Counted from the first letter of the stretch, positions 43,816 to 54,869 are shown. The stretch is DNA of 64,000 nt from Hemerocallis citrina (GCA_017893485.1 CM030366.1:187037947-187101946), one strand, 5' to 3'. Notes: generated by a model from the sequence alone, not told the origin. Translations and numbers: made by a program.

Positions 43816-44235
43816 TCATAAAAATGCATCCTCTCCATCTTGTTCGCCCTCCTCGGCAGACGGTTCCTCCGCCTCACCTCGAAGCTTCGCCATTTCCGCC
43901 CGCAGCTGTCCCATCTCCGAGAGCAAGTCGTCCCATTCGGCGATGAGCTTCGACTGAATGTGCCGAATACTTTTGACCCGAAGAGCATTGCTGAATGCGG
44001 TCTGCGAGTCCTCGTCCTCCCCTACGGGGCTCAGCTCGACGATCTTGCTCTCCAAGCGTTGTGTTTCGGCCTCCCGGAGACTGAGAACCAACGAAAGATG
44101 ATTCCACTCGCCCTCGGATCGGCGTAGCTTCAGATCGACACTCCTGGGGCTCAGAACCACCGTCCCAGAAGTCGCCTCGGATGCGGTGTCATCATTCGGA
44201 CGCCCTGAGTCCGACCCATGGATCGCCGCGACAAG
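43816..44235 (-). CDS. Tat antisense gene, candidate last exon (coiled coil)
   Basis: A minus-strand exon begins after the acceptor TATTTTTCAG at 44236 and runs LVAAIHGSDSG to the acidic end GEEGEQDGEDAFL-like stop at 43816. The middle part is heptad-rich (RREAETQRLESKIVEL-type and EMGQLRAEMAKLRGEAEE), suggesting a coiled coil. It is probably spliced to the upstream coiled-coil exon (44403-45242), but I cannot identify a convincing donor. An AATAAA signal follows. I do not recognise a family. Confidence 0.45.
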   Translation of the reverse strand, partial: LVAAIHGSDSGRPNDDTASEATSGTVVLSPRSVDLKLRRSEGEWNHLSLVLSLREAETQRLESKIVELSPVGEDEDSQTAFSNALRVKSIRHIQSKLIAEWDDLLSEMGQLRAEMAKLRGEAEEPSAEEGEQDGEDAFL

Positions 44236-44402
44236 CTGAAAAATAGAAAAAACGAACAAAGCGTTTTCAATACAGTGGCGAAGACAAACACTTAAAAAGT
44301 TTTTCAGAAAGTTTTGCATTCAGACATAATAGTGTTACAGACGGTCGACCGACCCTACAACTAAGTTATTACAACGGCCAACAGAAAGGAAAAGCGACGT
44401 AA

Positions 44403-45242
44403 TCAAGTCCTCTTCGGAAGGGGAATGCTTCGGTTTAGGGAAACGCGAGGACGACGAGGCCGACCCTCTGAGCTCGACCCCAAACCAACGAAGCGTGACC
44501 CCCCTTCACTGCTAGTCCTAACAGCCGCGCCGACCGATGCCCCGCTCGACGAGACAGCCGCGCTGCTCTGAGCGTCAGTCGGACTCCGCCTGGTCGTTAG
44601 CGGGCGCGTCGCGAGCTCATAAAACGTGATCCCCCTCGCACTTTCCTCGCGAGTGCACGACGTGCTACGAACATTAGCCCTCTCCGGCGCAGGTTTAAGC
44701 GACGCGATCTCCTCCTCCAGTTCGATAATCCGATCCCTCAGGACGACGTCCTTCGCCAATTTCTTTGATCGAGGGGCCTTCAACGACCCGGAGGCATTGG
44801 GACTATCAGTTGCAAGCCGCCGATAGTGGGTGACCTCGATCCCCCTATCTACCGTGATCCTCCTGAGCATGTCGACTTCGGCCAATAGTCTCTTACGCTC
44901 AGCCAAAGCCCCCTCCAGCTCGGAGGACATCTTCTCCCTTTCCGCAGAGCGCTCTCTCTCCGATAGCTCCAAGTGTTGTACCTCGTCCAAAAGGTCGTCG
45001 TTCTTCTGCTCGGCGGCTTTAAGCTCCCCGCGAAGCCGCTCAACTTCCCCTTCGGAACCAGGACCCAAGGAGCGCTTCCGGAGTTGATGCAGCTCGCGAC
45101 AGTTCCTCCTCAGGACTGCCCTGACCTCCTCCGCCTGGCCGAGCAGGAGAAACCGCCTCTGCCGGCTGTCCGAGAGTTCACGCTTCAAGTTGGCCAATTC
45201 CTTCCGAAGGAAGACCAGCTCCGTGACCGGACCAAACACCAC
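44403..45242 (-). CDS. Tat antisense gene, candidate coiled-coil exon
   Basis: Begins after the acceptor CCACTTTTCAG and reads VVFGPVTELVFLRKELANLK, then a long stretch dominated by E, K, R and L heptads (KMSSELEGALAERKRLLAEV), then a Ser-rich tail to the stop at 44403. It is an extended coiled coil, so a structural or oligomerisation role is plausible. It lies between the exons of the antisense gene and its end, in the same orientation. The donor linking it to the 45456-47863 part is unclear (a weak AAAAAG/GTCGAC is in phase), so it may be an independent frame. Confidence 0.5.
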   Translation of the reverse strand: MVFGPVTELVFLRKELANLKRELSDSRQRRFLLLGQAEEVRAVLRRNCRELHQLRKRSLGPGSEGEVERLRGELKAAEQKNDDLLDEVQHLELSERERSAEREKMSSELEGALAERKRLLAEVDMLRRITVDRGIEVTHYRRLATDSPNASGSLKAPRSKKLAKDVVLRDRIIELEEEIASLKPAPERANVRSTSCTREESARGITFYELATRPLTTRRSPTDAQSSAAVSSSGASVGAAVRTSSEGGSRFVGLGSSSEGRPRRPRVSLNRSIPLPKRT

Positions 45243-45455
45243 CTGAAAAGTGGAAATAAATCCGAGGCCCAACAGTTGGAGAAATTTACGCCCAAAACAC
45301 CCGAAACGCACACTAAGTCCGAGGCTCAACACTTGGACAAATTTTTGGCCAAACAAAATACTTTTTCATTCAAAACAAGGGCGGTGGCCAGTCCGCGATA
45401 AGGCTTACAAAAAGAAAACAAAACCAAAAAGACTGAAAGTAGGAAGACAACCGAG

Positions 45456-47863
45456 TCAGGGGTCGACCTTTTTGCCGCTCGGATTCGTCGACCCCTCGGC
45501 CTTGCCGTCGCCGTCACCCTCGTCCCCGCCTTCGCTCCAGCTCTCCTCCTCGGAGAGTTCCTCCTCCTCGCCCTCGGCTTCGGTCTCACCATCACCTTCG
45601 GCGGGTTCTGTCTCACCATCGGGTCCGAGTAAACCCTCGGTGATCCCTTCTTCCCCCTCCACGGGCTCGTAAAAGTCATAGGAGGACGAGTCGAAGCCGG
45701 GGTTCTTCGCGGCTACATGGGTCGGGGCGCGGCCGTAGGCGTCCAGCATATTCTGGATCATGTGCTGCGCGGCCTCCTCTTGCACGGCCTTCTTCACCTC
45801 CTCCACCTTCCTCAGGTGGTTGGCCTTGATCCTCTCGGCTCTCTTCCGAGCAGCCTCCCCTTCCGACCGAGCCTTGGCCAGCTCATCCTTCAGCCCGGTG
45901 ACCTCCTTCTCGGCTCCCGACCGAGCGCTGGCCAGCTCCTCCTTCAGCTCGGCCACCTCCTTCTCAAACTTGGCCGCCGTATCCTTCGACGATTGGATAG
46001 CGTCGGCCAGCTTCTTCTCCAGGTCCTCCGCTTCGGCGACTCTCTTCGTCGAAAGAAGCAGCTCGGACTCAAGCCGCTTCGCCACCCGAACGCGCTCCGT
46101 CCTCTCCTTCTCCTTCTCCTGATCCTTCCTCGCCATCTCCTCGACCAGCCAACTGAAGTGGCAGAGGGTCTGGAAGAGAACAACGCGTTAAAATCCGAGC
46201 CCAAGAACTTAGAAAAGCAAATCTCCATGAAAAATATGAATGAAGAAGGGTTTGACACACTCACCGACATAGTGCTCCGGGCCATCTGCATCACGTTGTC
46301 CCCTGCCATCCCGGCCCTCAGGGTCGCTCGGTCCTTCGGGGTCGGCAGGTGCCTCACTGCCTCCATGCAGATGTTCCCGTCGCCCAAAAAGCCGTCGACG
46401 TTCATCACCTGCCAATCAGGGACGAAGATCTGTTTAGGACGCTCGGTCAGGATCTTCTCCGCGCCGGGGGTGAGTGGGGGAACCTGGAGGGACAGCGCAT
46501 CGGCCACTCCGAACTCATTGCTCGACGGACCAGGAGCGTCCGCCTCCGGGGTAGGAGCAGTAGCACCCGGGGCCGAAGGATCGAGGTCCACGACCCCACC
46601 CTGCTCGGGGACCGCGACCTTTGCCGAAGGGACAAGAACCTCAACCTCTCCCTCCTTCAGGACCGCAACCTTCGGTTGATCGGCTGCCTTCACTACCGAG
46701 GCCTTCTTCGAAGCTCGGCTGTCCTGAGGCGCTGCCGACGGCCTCTTCTTCTTCTCCTGCTCGGACCTGCCCTTCGCCACCAGGGCCTTGTAATCGAACT
46801 TCATGGTCTCTGCACGAGTCGAACGAAAAAACTTAGAAAAATTGAAGGCAAACTTTACGGAGAGAAGTATAAATACCAGAAGCGTACGAGGGTCGATCGG
46901 ACTGAGACCCCCACGGAACAGATGCTCTTCGGTGATATCCTTCCAGCTAAGCGTCGGCAGAGCAAGGATCTTCTTCTGGACCTCGGTCTCTGCAGCGTTC
47001 AGCGGAGCGTCCTTCTTTGTACGCTTGGGTAGTCCGTCCGCCCAAACTGTCGGTATCACCCATGGCGTCAGATTCCGAACGAGGAAGTATTTGTCCTTCC
47101 AGTGTTTGATCGAGTCTGGATTCTCGATCAGTTTCACGCCCGGCCGGGGCGAAAGATAAAACCTCTTCTCGTCTTTCCTCGGCTGGACGGGTCGGAAGAG
47201 ACTCCGAAAGAGGTACATGGTCGGCTTGGCGCCGATCTCTTGGCATCGGAGGAGGAACGCCACAACTTGCCTCCAGGTGTTCGGCATCAGTTGAGCGGGA
47301 CTCAGACCATACCAAACCAGGACCTCAACCACGAACGGGTGGAGGGGAAAGCGAAGACCGGCAATGAGGGAGTCGACCGGAAAGACGCACATGTCCGGAG
47401 AGGACCCAGTGTTGGCTCGGAACCCCGGCCCAGGGAGGAGCAACGTGTACTCGAGAGGGATCCGGAAGCCCTCTCGGACCAGACGAAGGTCCCCTTCGGT
47501 AAGAGTCGAGATCTTGCGATCGACCTCGGATAGCTCCCTAGGCTCGTTCTCCTCCACCAGTTTAGCCGTGCCTTGGGTGACCTTCTCCAAGATATCCTCA
47601 GTATAATCCCGGACTCCTCCCACGCTCGACACGGCGATGGGCTGCCGACCGAACTCCCCCGCTCTCTTCGGCGTCTCCACTATAGTAATTACGGCTTTGC
47701 CCTTTCGGGACTCCGCCGTGACTTCCTGGGGCACCTCGGCCACTCCACCCTCCGCGTCCGGACGAACAACGTCCTGCTCGCTCGGCTCCACTACTCCTTT
47801 CTCTTTCTCCCCTCGGCCAACGGCTTGCTCCGAGGCGGGGGTCTCAACCGAAATCTTAACCAT
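45456..47863 (-). CDS. Tat antisense gene: 'putative gypsy type transposon' (Transposase_28-like) protein, three exons
   Basis: Exons on the minus strand are 47863-46888, 46809-46265 and 46169-45456 (introns GTACGC-GTGCAG and GTGAGT-CTTCCAG), giving an open frame of about 744 residues with consistent phases. Residues about 155-270 match the plant 'putative gypsy type transposon' domain (PF04195 style): FPVDSLIAGLRFPLHPFVVE, GLSPAQLMPNTWRQVVAFL and IGAKPTMYLFRSLFR. Then come Lys/Pro/Ala-rich linkers, a long coiled coil (EKEVAELKEELASARSGAEK) and an acidic C-terminus. Despite the Pfam name no enzymatic motif is seen. Antisense extra genes are known from Tat elements such as Grande; their role is unknown. 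The reading frames carry no stop, in line with the young age of the element. Confidence 0.75.
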
Positions 47864-48055
47864 ATTTTCCTAAAGAGAGAAGGGAAAGAGACTGACCTTG
47901 AATTGACAGCTACGGTCGGAAACTTCGCCGGAACTAGGAACGCTACCGCGACAGCTAGCGACACCACCAGGGAGCTAAAGACCTCGAAGCAAAGTAAATA
48001 CGAAAGAGAGAGAGTAAAAGTGAAAAGTGAAGACTTGGTCAAAGGGGGGGTAAAG

Positions 48056-48062
48056 ATTTATA
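48056..48062 (-). promoter_or_regulatory. TATA box of the Tat antisense gene
   Basis: TATAAAT on the minus strand in CACTATAAATC, about 190 bp upstream of the antisense ATG (47863), followed by a pyrimidine-rich leader. It fits a Pol II promoter independent of the LTR. Confidence 0.5.
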
Positions 48063-48222
48063 GTGAAAATGAGGCGCCTCTTGGACTTCCAGAGCGACTT
48101 TTGGGCTACTCTCGAAGCATCTCGAAGGCCCACCACAAAGTCAACCAGCTCGGCAAGATGGGACGAGAATCCGAGCTGCGAGCAAAACCGAACGTGGCTG
48201 CAATAGAGTCCGCTCGGAATCC

Positions 48223-48410
48223 GTGCAAGTGCCTTCCCGAGCTGGTAAATGGGGAAAACTCCTTTCCCCCTCAACTTCCGCGCCTGATCTTCATCAGACG
48301 GTCCAGATCTCGCCGAGAGCACTAAACGACAAGATAGTGTTTTCTTGGAGAACGCGCCCCATCTCGAGATGCGTGTCAGCATCCGGCGGCTCAGATAGCG
48401 CCACGTCGCT
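48223..48410 (+). repeat. Dispersed direct repeat R, copy 2
   Basis: Same theme as 43365-43560 (GTGCCTTCCCGAGCTGGTAAA, ACGACAAGATAG, TTTTCTTGG, GGCTCAGATAGCGCCACG). It lies just upstream of the antisense promoter. Confidence 0.8.
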
Positions 48411-48819
48411 CGGACGATCGGGACCTCGGACGCCTCGCCTATGCATAAAAGAACCTGGAAAATTTTTGATTATGTTTTAAGGCGCCGCCCTCGGCAGGCG
48501 CCCCCCGGGTCCCGTGCCTCGGTTGGTATAACCCCGACAACAGGCCCCGGTCAGAAGCAGATCGGCACTCCCCCATCTCTAACTCCCCCGGGCTGACCTC
48601 CGTCAAAAGCCATCAGCCCGAGAAGGAAGACAGAGATGGGAGGGGACCCACCAACACTCAGAGGTCGAAAGAGACGCACCATCCCGAGCTAGTTGGTTGC
48701 AACTGGAAGGCTCGGCTTGTCGAAAGACTCTAACAGCGGCGCCTTCACAGTTGCAACAAACGGACTCAGATGGCCCGGAGATCGACATCAGACAGGGGTC
48801 GTCACTCTCCCACCAAGAT

Positions 48820-49330
48820 CTCTGCCTACTTCAACACTCACTTCGGAGCAACCGAAGAAGGCAGAAGATATTGGTGAGAGAACGGCGACCCGTCCTTCGA
48901 AAGAGGTCCGCGCCCCGGGTCCGGACCATGGCCGTCGACGCTACTGTCTTATTGCCCCCACCCCTCACACCCCTTCGGAGCAGGGAGGGATGGGGAAACA
49001 ACAAGACAGCGGGGCGACCGCCCGTCCTTCCAGGGAGGCCCATCCCTCGGATCCGGACTACGGTCGTCGCCACTCTTGCCTTATTCTCCTCCGCTCCCGA
49101 CACCCACTTAGGAACCGTCCGGAACGGGAGAAGAATAAGGTAAGAGAGCGACCACCCGTCCTTCGGAGATAACTCATCCCCCGAGTGCGGACTACGGTCG
49201 TCACCATTACTGCCTCGTTCCCCCTCGCTCCTGACATCCACTTTGGGGCCGTCAGGAACAAAGGGAAAACCAGGCAGAAGAGCAACCACCACTCCGAACT
49301 TCAAGAGAGAAGCTACCCAAGGCAGATGCC
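48820..49330 (+). repeat. Imperfect tandem repeats of about 125 bp in the Tat 3' region
   Basis: About four diverged units share CGACC(A)CCCGTCCTTC, CGGACTACGGTCGTC and paired TTATTCTCC / GGAGAAGAATAAG words that can form hairpins. Frames through them are not conserved. Confidence 0.6.
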
Positions 49331-49609
49331 TCCGAGGTCTGGAACCCAATTTGGTTGTGACGAAAATGACAAAAGGGATGGGGTACTTATAGCCTGCCCC
49401 CTATAACCAGCCATTACTACCCTCGGAAATTGAAGCGCCGCGTTTTAATTGAGGGAATTATTGATCCCCGGAAGTCGGAACGCCACGCATTAATCAAAGG
49501 AGTTATTCTTAATGGCCTGGGGAAGAGGAATGCAGCACAAACCCCGAGCGCCATTAATACCCTCGGAAGCGAGATCGCCTCCGAACAGATTGGCCACGAG
49601 ATCGCCTTC

Positions 49610-50000
49610 GGTCGGCTGCCGAGCAGAGGCCTTCCCGAACTGGTAAATGGAGGAAAAAAGGCACCGAGCTACCTCAGCCGTCGGATCTCTCAGAAATTCA
49701 CGCTCCCAATGGCGAACGGCTCAGATTGCGCCACGTGCGCTAGAAGACAAGATAACGTTTTCTTGGGAACCGTTCCCGTCTCGAGATGCGTGCCCACATC
49801 CAACGGCCCAGATTACGCCACGTCACTCAAAGCCCTCGGTCGGCTGCCGAACCCCCATCCCTTCGGTCGGCTGCCGAGCAGAGGCCTTCCCGAACTGGTA
49901 AACGGAGAAAAACGCTGCCGAGCAGCAGCAACCGTCAGATCTTTCCGAAATTCGCGCCCTTCCGCGATCAGCGGCCCAGATCGAGCCACGTCATAAATCG
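49610..50000 (+). repeat. Dispersed direct repeat R, copies 3 and 4
   Basis: Two neighbouring copies begin GGTCGGCTGCCGAGCAGAGG at 49610 and 49861, followed by CCTTCCCGAACTGGTAAA and later CGGCCCAGAT-CGCCACGTCA. Copy 4 is shorter. Confidence 0.75.
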
Positions 50001-50413
50001 GTATTTAAATCATTTTTTATCTATTTAATTTGTTTTGTTTGTTTAAAAATTGCGAGAAAATTGTTAAAAATTCGGGAAAATTAGCCAAAAATTCTGGAGA
50101 GTAATTGAGATTTAGGGGGCACATTTTCGAACCCTTGAACGAACATTTATCGCCCAGAATGTACGGCTAAGGCCCCCGAATGATTAGCAAACGCGTCGCA
50201 AAGTTAAACAAATAGTCCGAGAAAAATAGATAAAAACTCTTGAGTACCCGATGTCACCAGAGAACCGCCAGCGGCGTCAAAAGTCCCCTCTCTACCCCCT
50301 TTTCAGATTCAAAATCCCACGTCTGGACTCCGATACAACTCCATCAGCCACCAAAACAGCTAAACTACTCCTCAAAGTCTGATCACACTCAGTCTTTAGG
50401 AGTGGGGGGCTCG
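50001..50413 (+). other. Tat 3' untranslated end and polypurine tract
   Basis: Non-coding; ends in AGGAGTGGGGGGCTCG (about 50397-50413) directly before the 3' LTR, the polypurine tract for plus-strand priming. Confidence 0.7.
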
Positions 50414-51004
50414 TGATATGGCTAAAGTTGGGGTTAAATCGAGACCGTCCAGATCGATCACGAAATCTAGAGCACGGGGGTAAAAAGGTAATTTCACATA
50501 CAGATGGATCCAAAACGGGTATTGGGCCTCCTTCTCACAGAACCAACCACCCGCGAATAGATCCACTTCAATTGGGTACGGGTCCCGACCCGATACAAGC
50601 CCAATCCACCAAGAAGAGAATCAGGCCACTGATTTGGTCAAATCAATAAACCTGATTAGCTCTCACCAGGGAATCAAGGCCTAACTTCCCAAAACAGAAT
50701 AGGAGGATTTTTCTCCTATTTGTTAGGCAGGAAATTAGGCCCCAAATCGTTCCAAAGGCGACTATAAATACAACCCCTCTACCACCGAGACCAGGTTAAT
50801 TACTTTTTCACCACTTAAGCTCTTTCTTGATCTTTTCCTGATTACTGACAAGAGCGTCGGAGGGTGCATCGCCGGAATCAACCCCGGTGTTTCGCACTTC
50901 CTTGCAGGTTGTGCCAGGAGCAAGGAGATCGAGTCAATCGTTCAGGTGTTTCCCGGACTCACAAATTCTATCTGTTTACCCCCACACCGAAATCAGCGGT
51001 AACA
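50414..51004 (+). repeat. Tat 3' LTR
   Basis: 591 bp, same ends as the 5' LTR, 3 differences, followed by the duplicated TTTAC. Confidence 0.95.
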
Positions 51005-51009
51005 TTTAC

Positions 51010-51090
51010 TTTTCCTCTTTTTTTCTTTATTTCAAAATAGAGAAAGGAGAGATGGGGTAGAGTCACTCTCATATTAGTATAAGATATAGA
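51010..51090 (-). mobile_element. Helitron family B, copy 1, 5' part
   Basis: Continuation of 35698-36219 on the other side of the Tat insertion. It ends in the minus-strand start around TCTATATCTTATACTAATATG. Confidence 0.55.
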
Positions 51091-51553
51091 CTAGTGTTAT
51101 CCCTGTGCAAATTGCACAACCTAAAATAGTTTTGAGGGACTCATAAAATTATAGAGAACTCCAAAAAATGTGAGAGAATTGGGAGAACTTATGAATATCA
51201 TTCCTACTGTAATTACTAAAATCTTCATTATCATCCTCACATAAGCAGATGGTTTAGGGACTCATTGTCAAAGCATAATGTTATATAATTGAATATTACT
51301 AAAGCTGCTTTTTGGTTGGGGTGGGGTGGGGGGGGGGGGGGGGGGGGGGATGGGGAAGAGTCGTGAGATTTTGTAAGATTAAGAAAGCGAGAGGGATTAG
51401 AGTTTTATTTTGTTTTTGTTTTTGTTTTTTAATAAAAAATCATACGTAGTGCACGTGTTAGTTATATATGAATCCCTACTTTTCCTCTCCTTTCTCCATT
51501 TCAAAATAGTGAAAGGAGAGAGGGGTAAACTCTCTCTCCTATCAGTATAAGAT
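51091..51553 (-). mobile_element. Helitron family B, copy 2
   Basis: Plus-strand CTAG 51091-51094 marks its 3' end, with the palindrome GTGCAAATTGCAC next to it. The 5' end lies near TATCTATATCTTATACTGAT at about 51550. It is homologous to copy 1 over its length and in direct contact with it. A G-run lies inside at 51331-51349. Confidence 0.6.
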
Positions 51554-52740
51554 ATAGATATAATATAATATAATACTAAAAAATTCAATTTCTTTTGTTC
51601 TAATGTTACTTTAAAAAACTGAAAATAATTTCCTTAACTACTTTTTCTTGTTTGGTGGAGAAGGTAGATAGTATAACATTCTTAAAATATCGGCTTATGT
51701 CAGAATACGTCGGAAACACAATCTTTTAAAAGATTATTTTTACCAATTTTCTAGTGTTCCCCTCTCATTTTAAAAGAAAAATAATTTTTCTTTAAATTTG
51801 ACGTGTCATGTTGTTTTTTTATTAACTTTTATTATAAAAAATATATTAAAAAAGTATATTCTAATGAAGAAAAAAACACCAAGTTGAGTACAAAAAAGAG
51901 GTTTTCACCATATTTCTTTCCAAACAGACATGCCCTTAAAAGAAAAATCGGTTGGGGGCACTTTATGCTTCTCTCCCATCTTAGGATTGATGTAGAAGTT
52001 GGAATACGTACAAAATCTTCATTTAATAGATCTTTCAAGAAAATGTACTTCACGTATATTGTTTGGTTGTTTCTAATGAAAAATATTTTCCTAAAACAAT
52101 ATTGTTTGGATGGAAGAAAAATTTTTGGTGAAAAAGTTAAGGAAGAAAAGAGCATAGAAGAAAAAATAAACAATAATTATTAAAAAAGTAATAAATAAGT
52201 TTTCATGAGTTTTCCACCGTATTCCTCATTTTTTTAGGGAAAAATATTTTCATAAAAAAAAATGCCACATTATATGGTGCAAAAAATGTCCGCCATTTTT
52301 TTCTCCATCCAAATACAAAAATAGGCCTGATAACTTGTATTCATCGTATTCTAAATATTTTACATAAATTCAAACAGACCTAAATGGACCATTAGTTTTA
52401 GGGGTTGTTTGGCTTGGATACAAAATGCAATTGAATTTTTAAATTTCCTTCCAATATTTTAGTTCAGTTACCATAATAACCCACCATTTCCTTTTCCTTT
52501 TACATTTCGCATGTACTACAAATACAGTGCTTTTTCATCGATTTAACTTCCTATAGTAATGCTATTGGCTTCCAAACCACCCCATATTGTTTCTCTCTAA
52601 AAACTAAGGTTATCTTAGTGACTGAACAAAGGAATTTTGGGGGAAATCTAAATTAACATTTTGCACATGTAACTTTCAATTGCACTTGGTGGTGGAACAT
52701 AATAAACAAATACAATAAAGTAACTTCGTTCTTCACGATG
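51554..52740. other. AT-rich DNA, no gene
   Basis: Long AT-rich stretch. Frames at 51803-52183 are Lys/Phe-rich by composition and not convincing. GGGGTTGTTTGGCTTGG at about 52401 resembles a PIF-type MITE end, but no partner end is found. Confidence 0.4.
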
Positions 52741-52853
52741 GTTCTTCCTCCCTCTCCCTCTCCCTCTCTCTCCCACCTGAACCCCCTCCCCTTCACCGGA
52801 GCTTCACCCCCCCTCTTCCACTTTCTCTGAGTTGCAGCATCTCCATCGTCTTC

Positions 52854-53133
52854 TTGCTTCTCCTTTCTTACAACATTACCAAAATTGAAGCTTTGACACC
52901 AACACCACCATCACCATTACCTCCCGGACCTTCGGCTTCATTCCCCATGTTATCGAAATTGGAGTTGAGTGGGTGCGGGCCCAACGAGGGGGTCCGACAC
53001 CTACCCCCCCCCTCCCCCCTCCCCACCGCAGATGCTTCTCTCCTACCTCCCCCACCTCCTCCACCTCTAACTCTCCTCCCTGTTAACCCGGTGGCTGCAC
53101 CCCTCAACCCCACCACCAACCACCCTGCCCTAA

Positions 53134-53167
<34 letters not shown>

Positions 53168-54857
53168 TGAGGAAGAGCCTCCTAGGCTCGGACGTGCGCT
53201 CACTCCGTTGCAGGCACACCGCGGTGCACATCATCAACCGACAAGGAGTGGTGACGATCATCACCGCCATCAGGAGTTCATCTCGAGAGAACGACCCCAT
53301 AGAGGGGGTCCTTCTACGAGCCACTTCAGGCGTAATATAACCCCCCCAAGTTCTAGCGTTACACTCAAAGACGCCAGGACGATCGTCGTTACAGGGACAC
53401 CCACAGACTGAGCTCTCACAAGGAGATGCAGCAGCGTCATCAAACCAATAGCTACAATAGAGATAGGGATTATAACAAGGATACTCATCGCCCCCAATAT
53501 TACAGAGACCAGCGGCATCATTCTAGACTTCTAGTCACCATAGAAGTGACTACCGACATCAATCAACCACTGCGTCACACTCGAGAACCTCCGCATACCA
53601 CCAGAATCCCCCTATCGACACTCTTCACCCAGTGAAACCCATCATCCAACAAAGCATCCCACCAACTCCCCCATCGCTCACTCATCACCTTTCATCACCA
53701 AAGGAGTCGAGCCCAGACCACCCGGAGCAACCCCTACCATAATCTGAACCAGCCGACCCTCTCAAGTCCATCATCGTCTGGGCCCAAAGAGGGGAGCCAG
53801 AAGGGACTCGAGAGGGAGGGGAACAAACTGCGGTTGGGGACTCAACCGAGATTTGGCAAGAAGTAACAAGAAAGGTAAGAGCAAAGCCAGGTCCTATCCT
53901 CCTACTCAACAAGAAAACCCAAAAAGCAAAGCAAAGGCAAACAAAAGCCAGTACCATGCTTCAACTGCGGCGAACTGGGCCATTACCGCAAAGAGTGCAC
54001 CAAGGAGGTGCGGTGCCTCAAGTGCATGAAGTGGGGTCATCTTTCACATGTGTGCACCAACGTAGTCGAGACCCACATTGATGAGGAACGCCCTGTTAAC
54101 AGAGGGAGATCGCCTGACAACTCCACTCCGATCCGACTCGCCAAGAGCCTGGATGTCATCAAGAATGAGAAGTGGCTGCGACAATGGTGTGCAGTAGCCA
54201 GAGTAATATTAGGGAGGCCCTCCGAGACCTACTTACTAGAAGCACTGGAAGCTAAGTGGCCGATGAAGGCACACAAAGACTGGGTCGCAAAGAAGCTATG
54301 CCACCTCCAATACTTGGTTTCCTTCCCTTCGACAGAGAAAGTAGGAGAGGTCACAGGAATGGGGATTGTGGACTTCAGCCACTTCAAAATGGAGTTTTTT
54401 CCATGGCCTCCGAGCTTCGAAGCGGAGCTCCTCCAAGGCGAGCTCTTCTGGATATGGATACACAATGTGCCTGTTGCATTTTTGGAAAAGAGAGGCGTTA
54501 CAAGAGATAGTTGCCGACTTCGGATCAATGGAAGAAGTCGAGGAGAAGACGGTGCATCGCTCCAAAATTGTATCAGCAAGGATCCTTATCAGGAGCGTAG
54601 ATATATTGCAGATGCCAAGATTTGCCAAAGTATACACCTTCGATGATTCATACCTCATTCGATTCGTGCTCGACAAACGAGATGAATCAGAATTTGAAAG
54701 ATCGGCCATCACTCCCCCCACTCCCCCCAAAGTTCTCAGAGACAGCCGCTCATACGCTCAAGTGGTCTCTCCGGTTAGGGACGTGACCATCGATGGGGCT
54801 CATGAGATCGAGCGAGCGCATAGAGAACTCATCAAAGAGGCGAGAGAAAGGGAGTGA
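52854..54857 (+). pseudogene. LINE ORF1 remnant (Pro-rich region, double CCHC zinc knuckle, DUF4283-like)
   Basis: A Pro-rich N-terminal frame (52854-53411) includes a 26-C homopolymer near 53140-53166. A double zinc knuckle follows, CFNCGELGHYRKEC then CLKCMKWGHLSHVC (53957-54058), the nucleic-acid-binding part. After it comes a DUF4283-like stretch (FPWPPSFEAELLQGELFWIW, then VYTFDDSYLIRFV). The frame shifts by one at about 54495, where the reading moves from the 54008 frame to the 54366 frame. ORF1 proteins of LINEs bind the RNA. With its breaks this copy is non-functional. Confidence 0.65.
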
Positions 54858-54869
54858 CGCCAGGGCCAG

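Larger units (their letters stand above)
36220..51004 (+). mobile_element. Ty3/gypsy Tat-lineage retrotransposon, 14,785 bp, very young
   Basis: Two 591-bp LTRs flank the body, with 5-bp duplication TTTAC at 36215-36219 and 51005-51009. The parts in order are 5' LTR, primer-binding site, single gag-pol frame, 110-bp tandem array, antisense gene, repeat-rich 3' region, polypurine tract and 3' LTR. The extra RNase H domain, the length and the antisense gene place it in the Tat lineage (Retand/Grande-like). The body is clearly more GC-rich than the flanks. Confidence 0.95.

Noticed and set aside
45717..46679. 320-codon plus-strand frame opposite the antisense gene
   Set aside because: It is the complement of coding and intron sequence of the minus-strand gene, with no recognisable domain.
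51803..52183. 126-codon Lys/Phe-rich frame
   Set aside because: AT-rich composition, equal frame on the other strand, no domain.
52401..52417. PIF-type MITE end GGGGTTGTTTGGCTTGG
   Set aside because: No inverted partner or target duplication was found.
53140..53166. Long C homopolymer as a functional element (also the G-run at 51331-51349)
   Set aside because: Long mononucleotide runs are prone to sequencing and assembly error; no further support.
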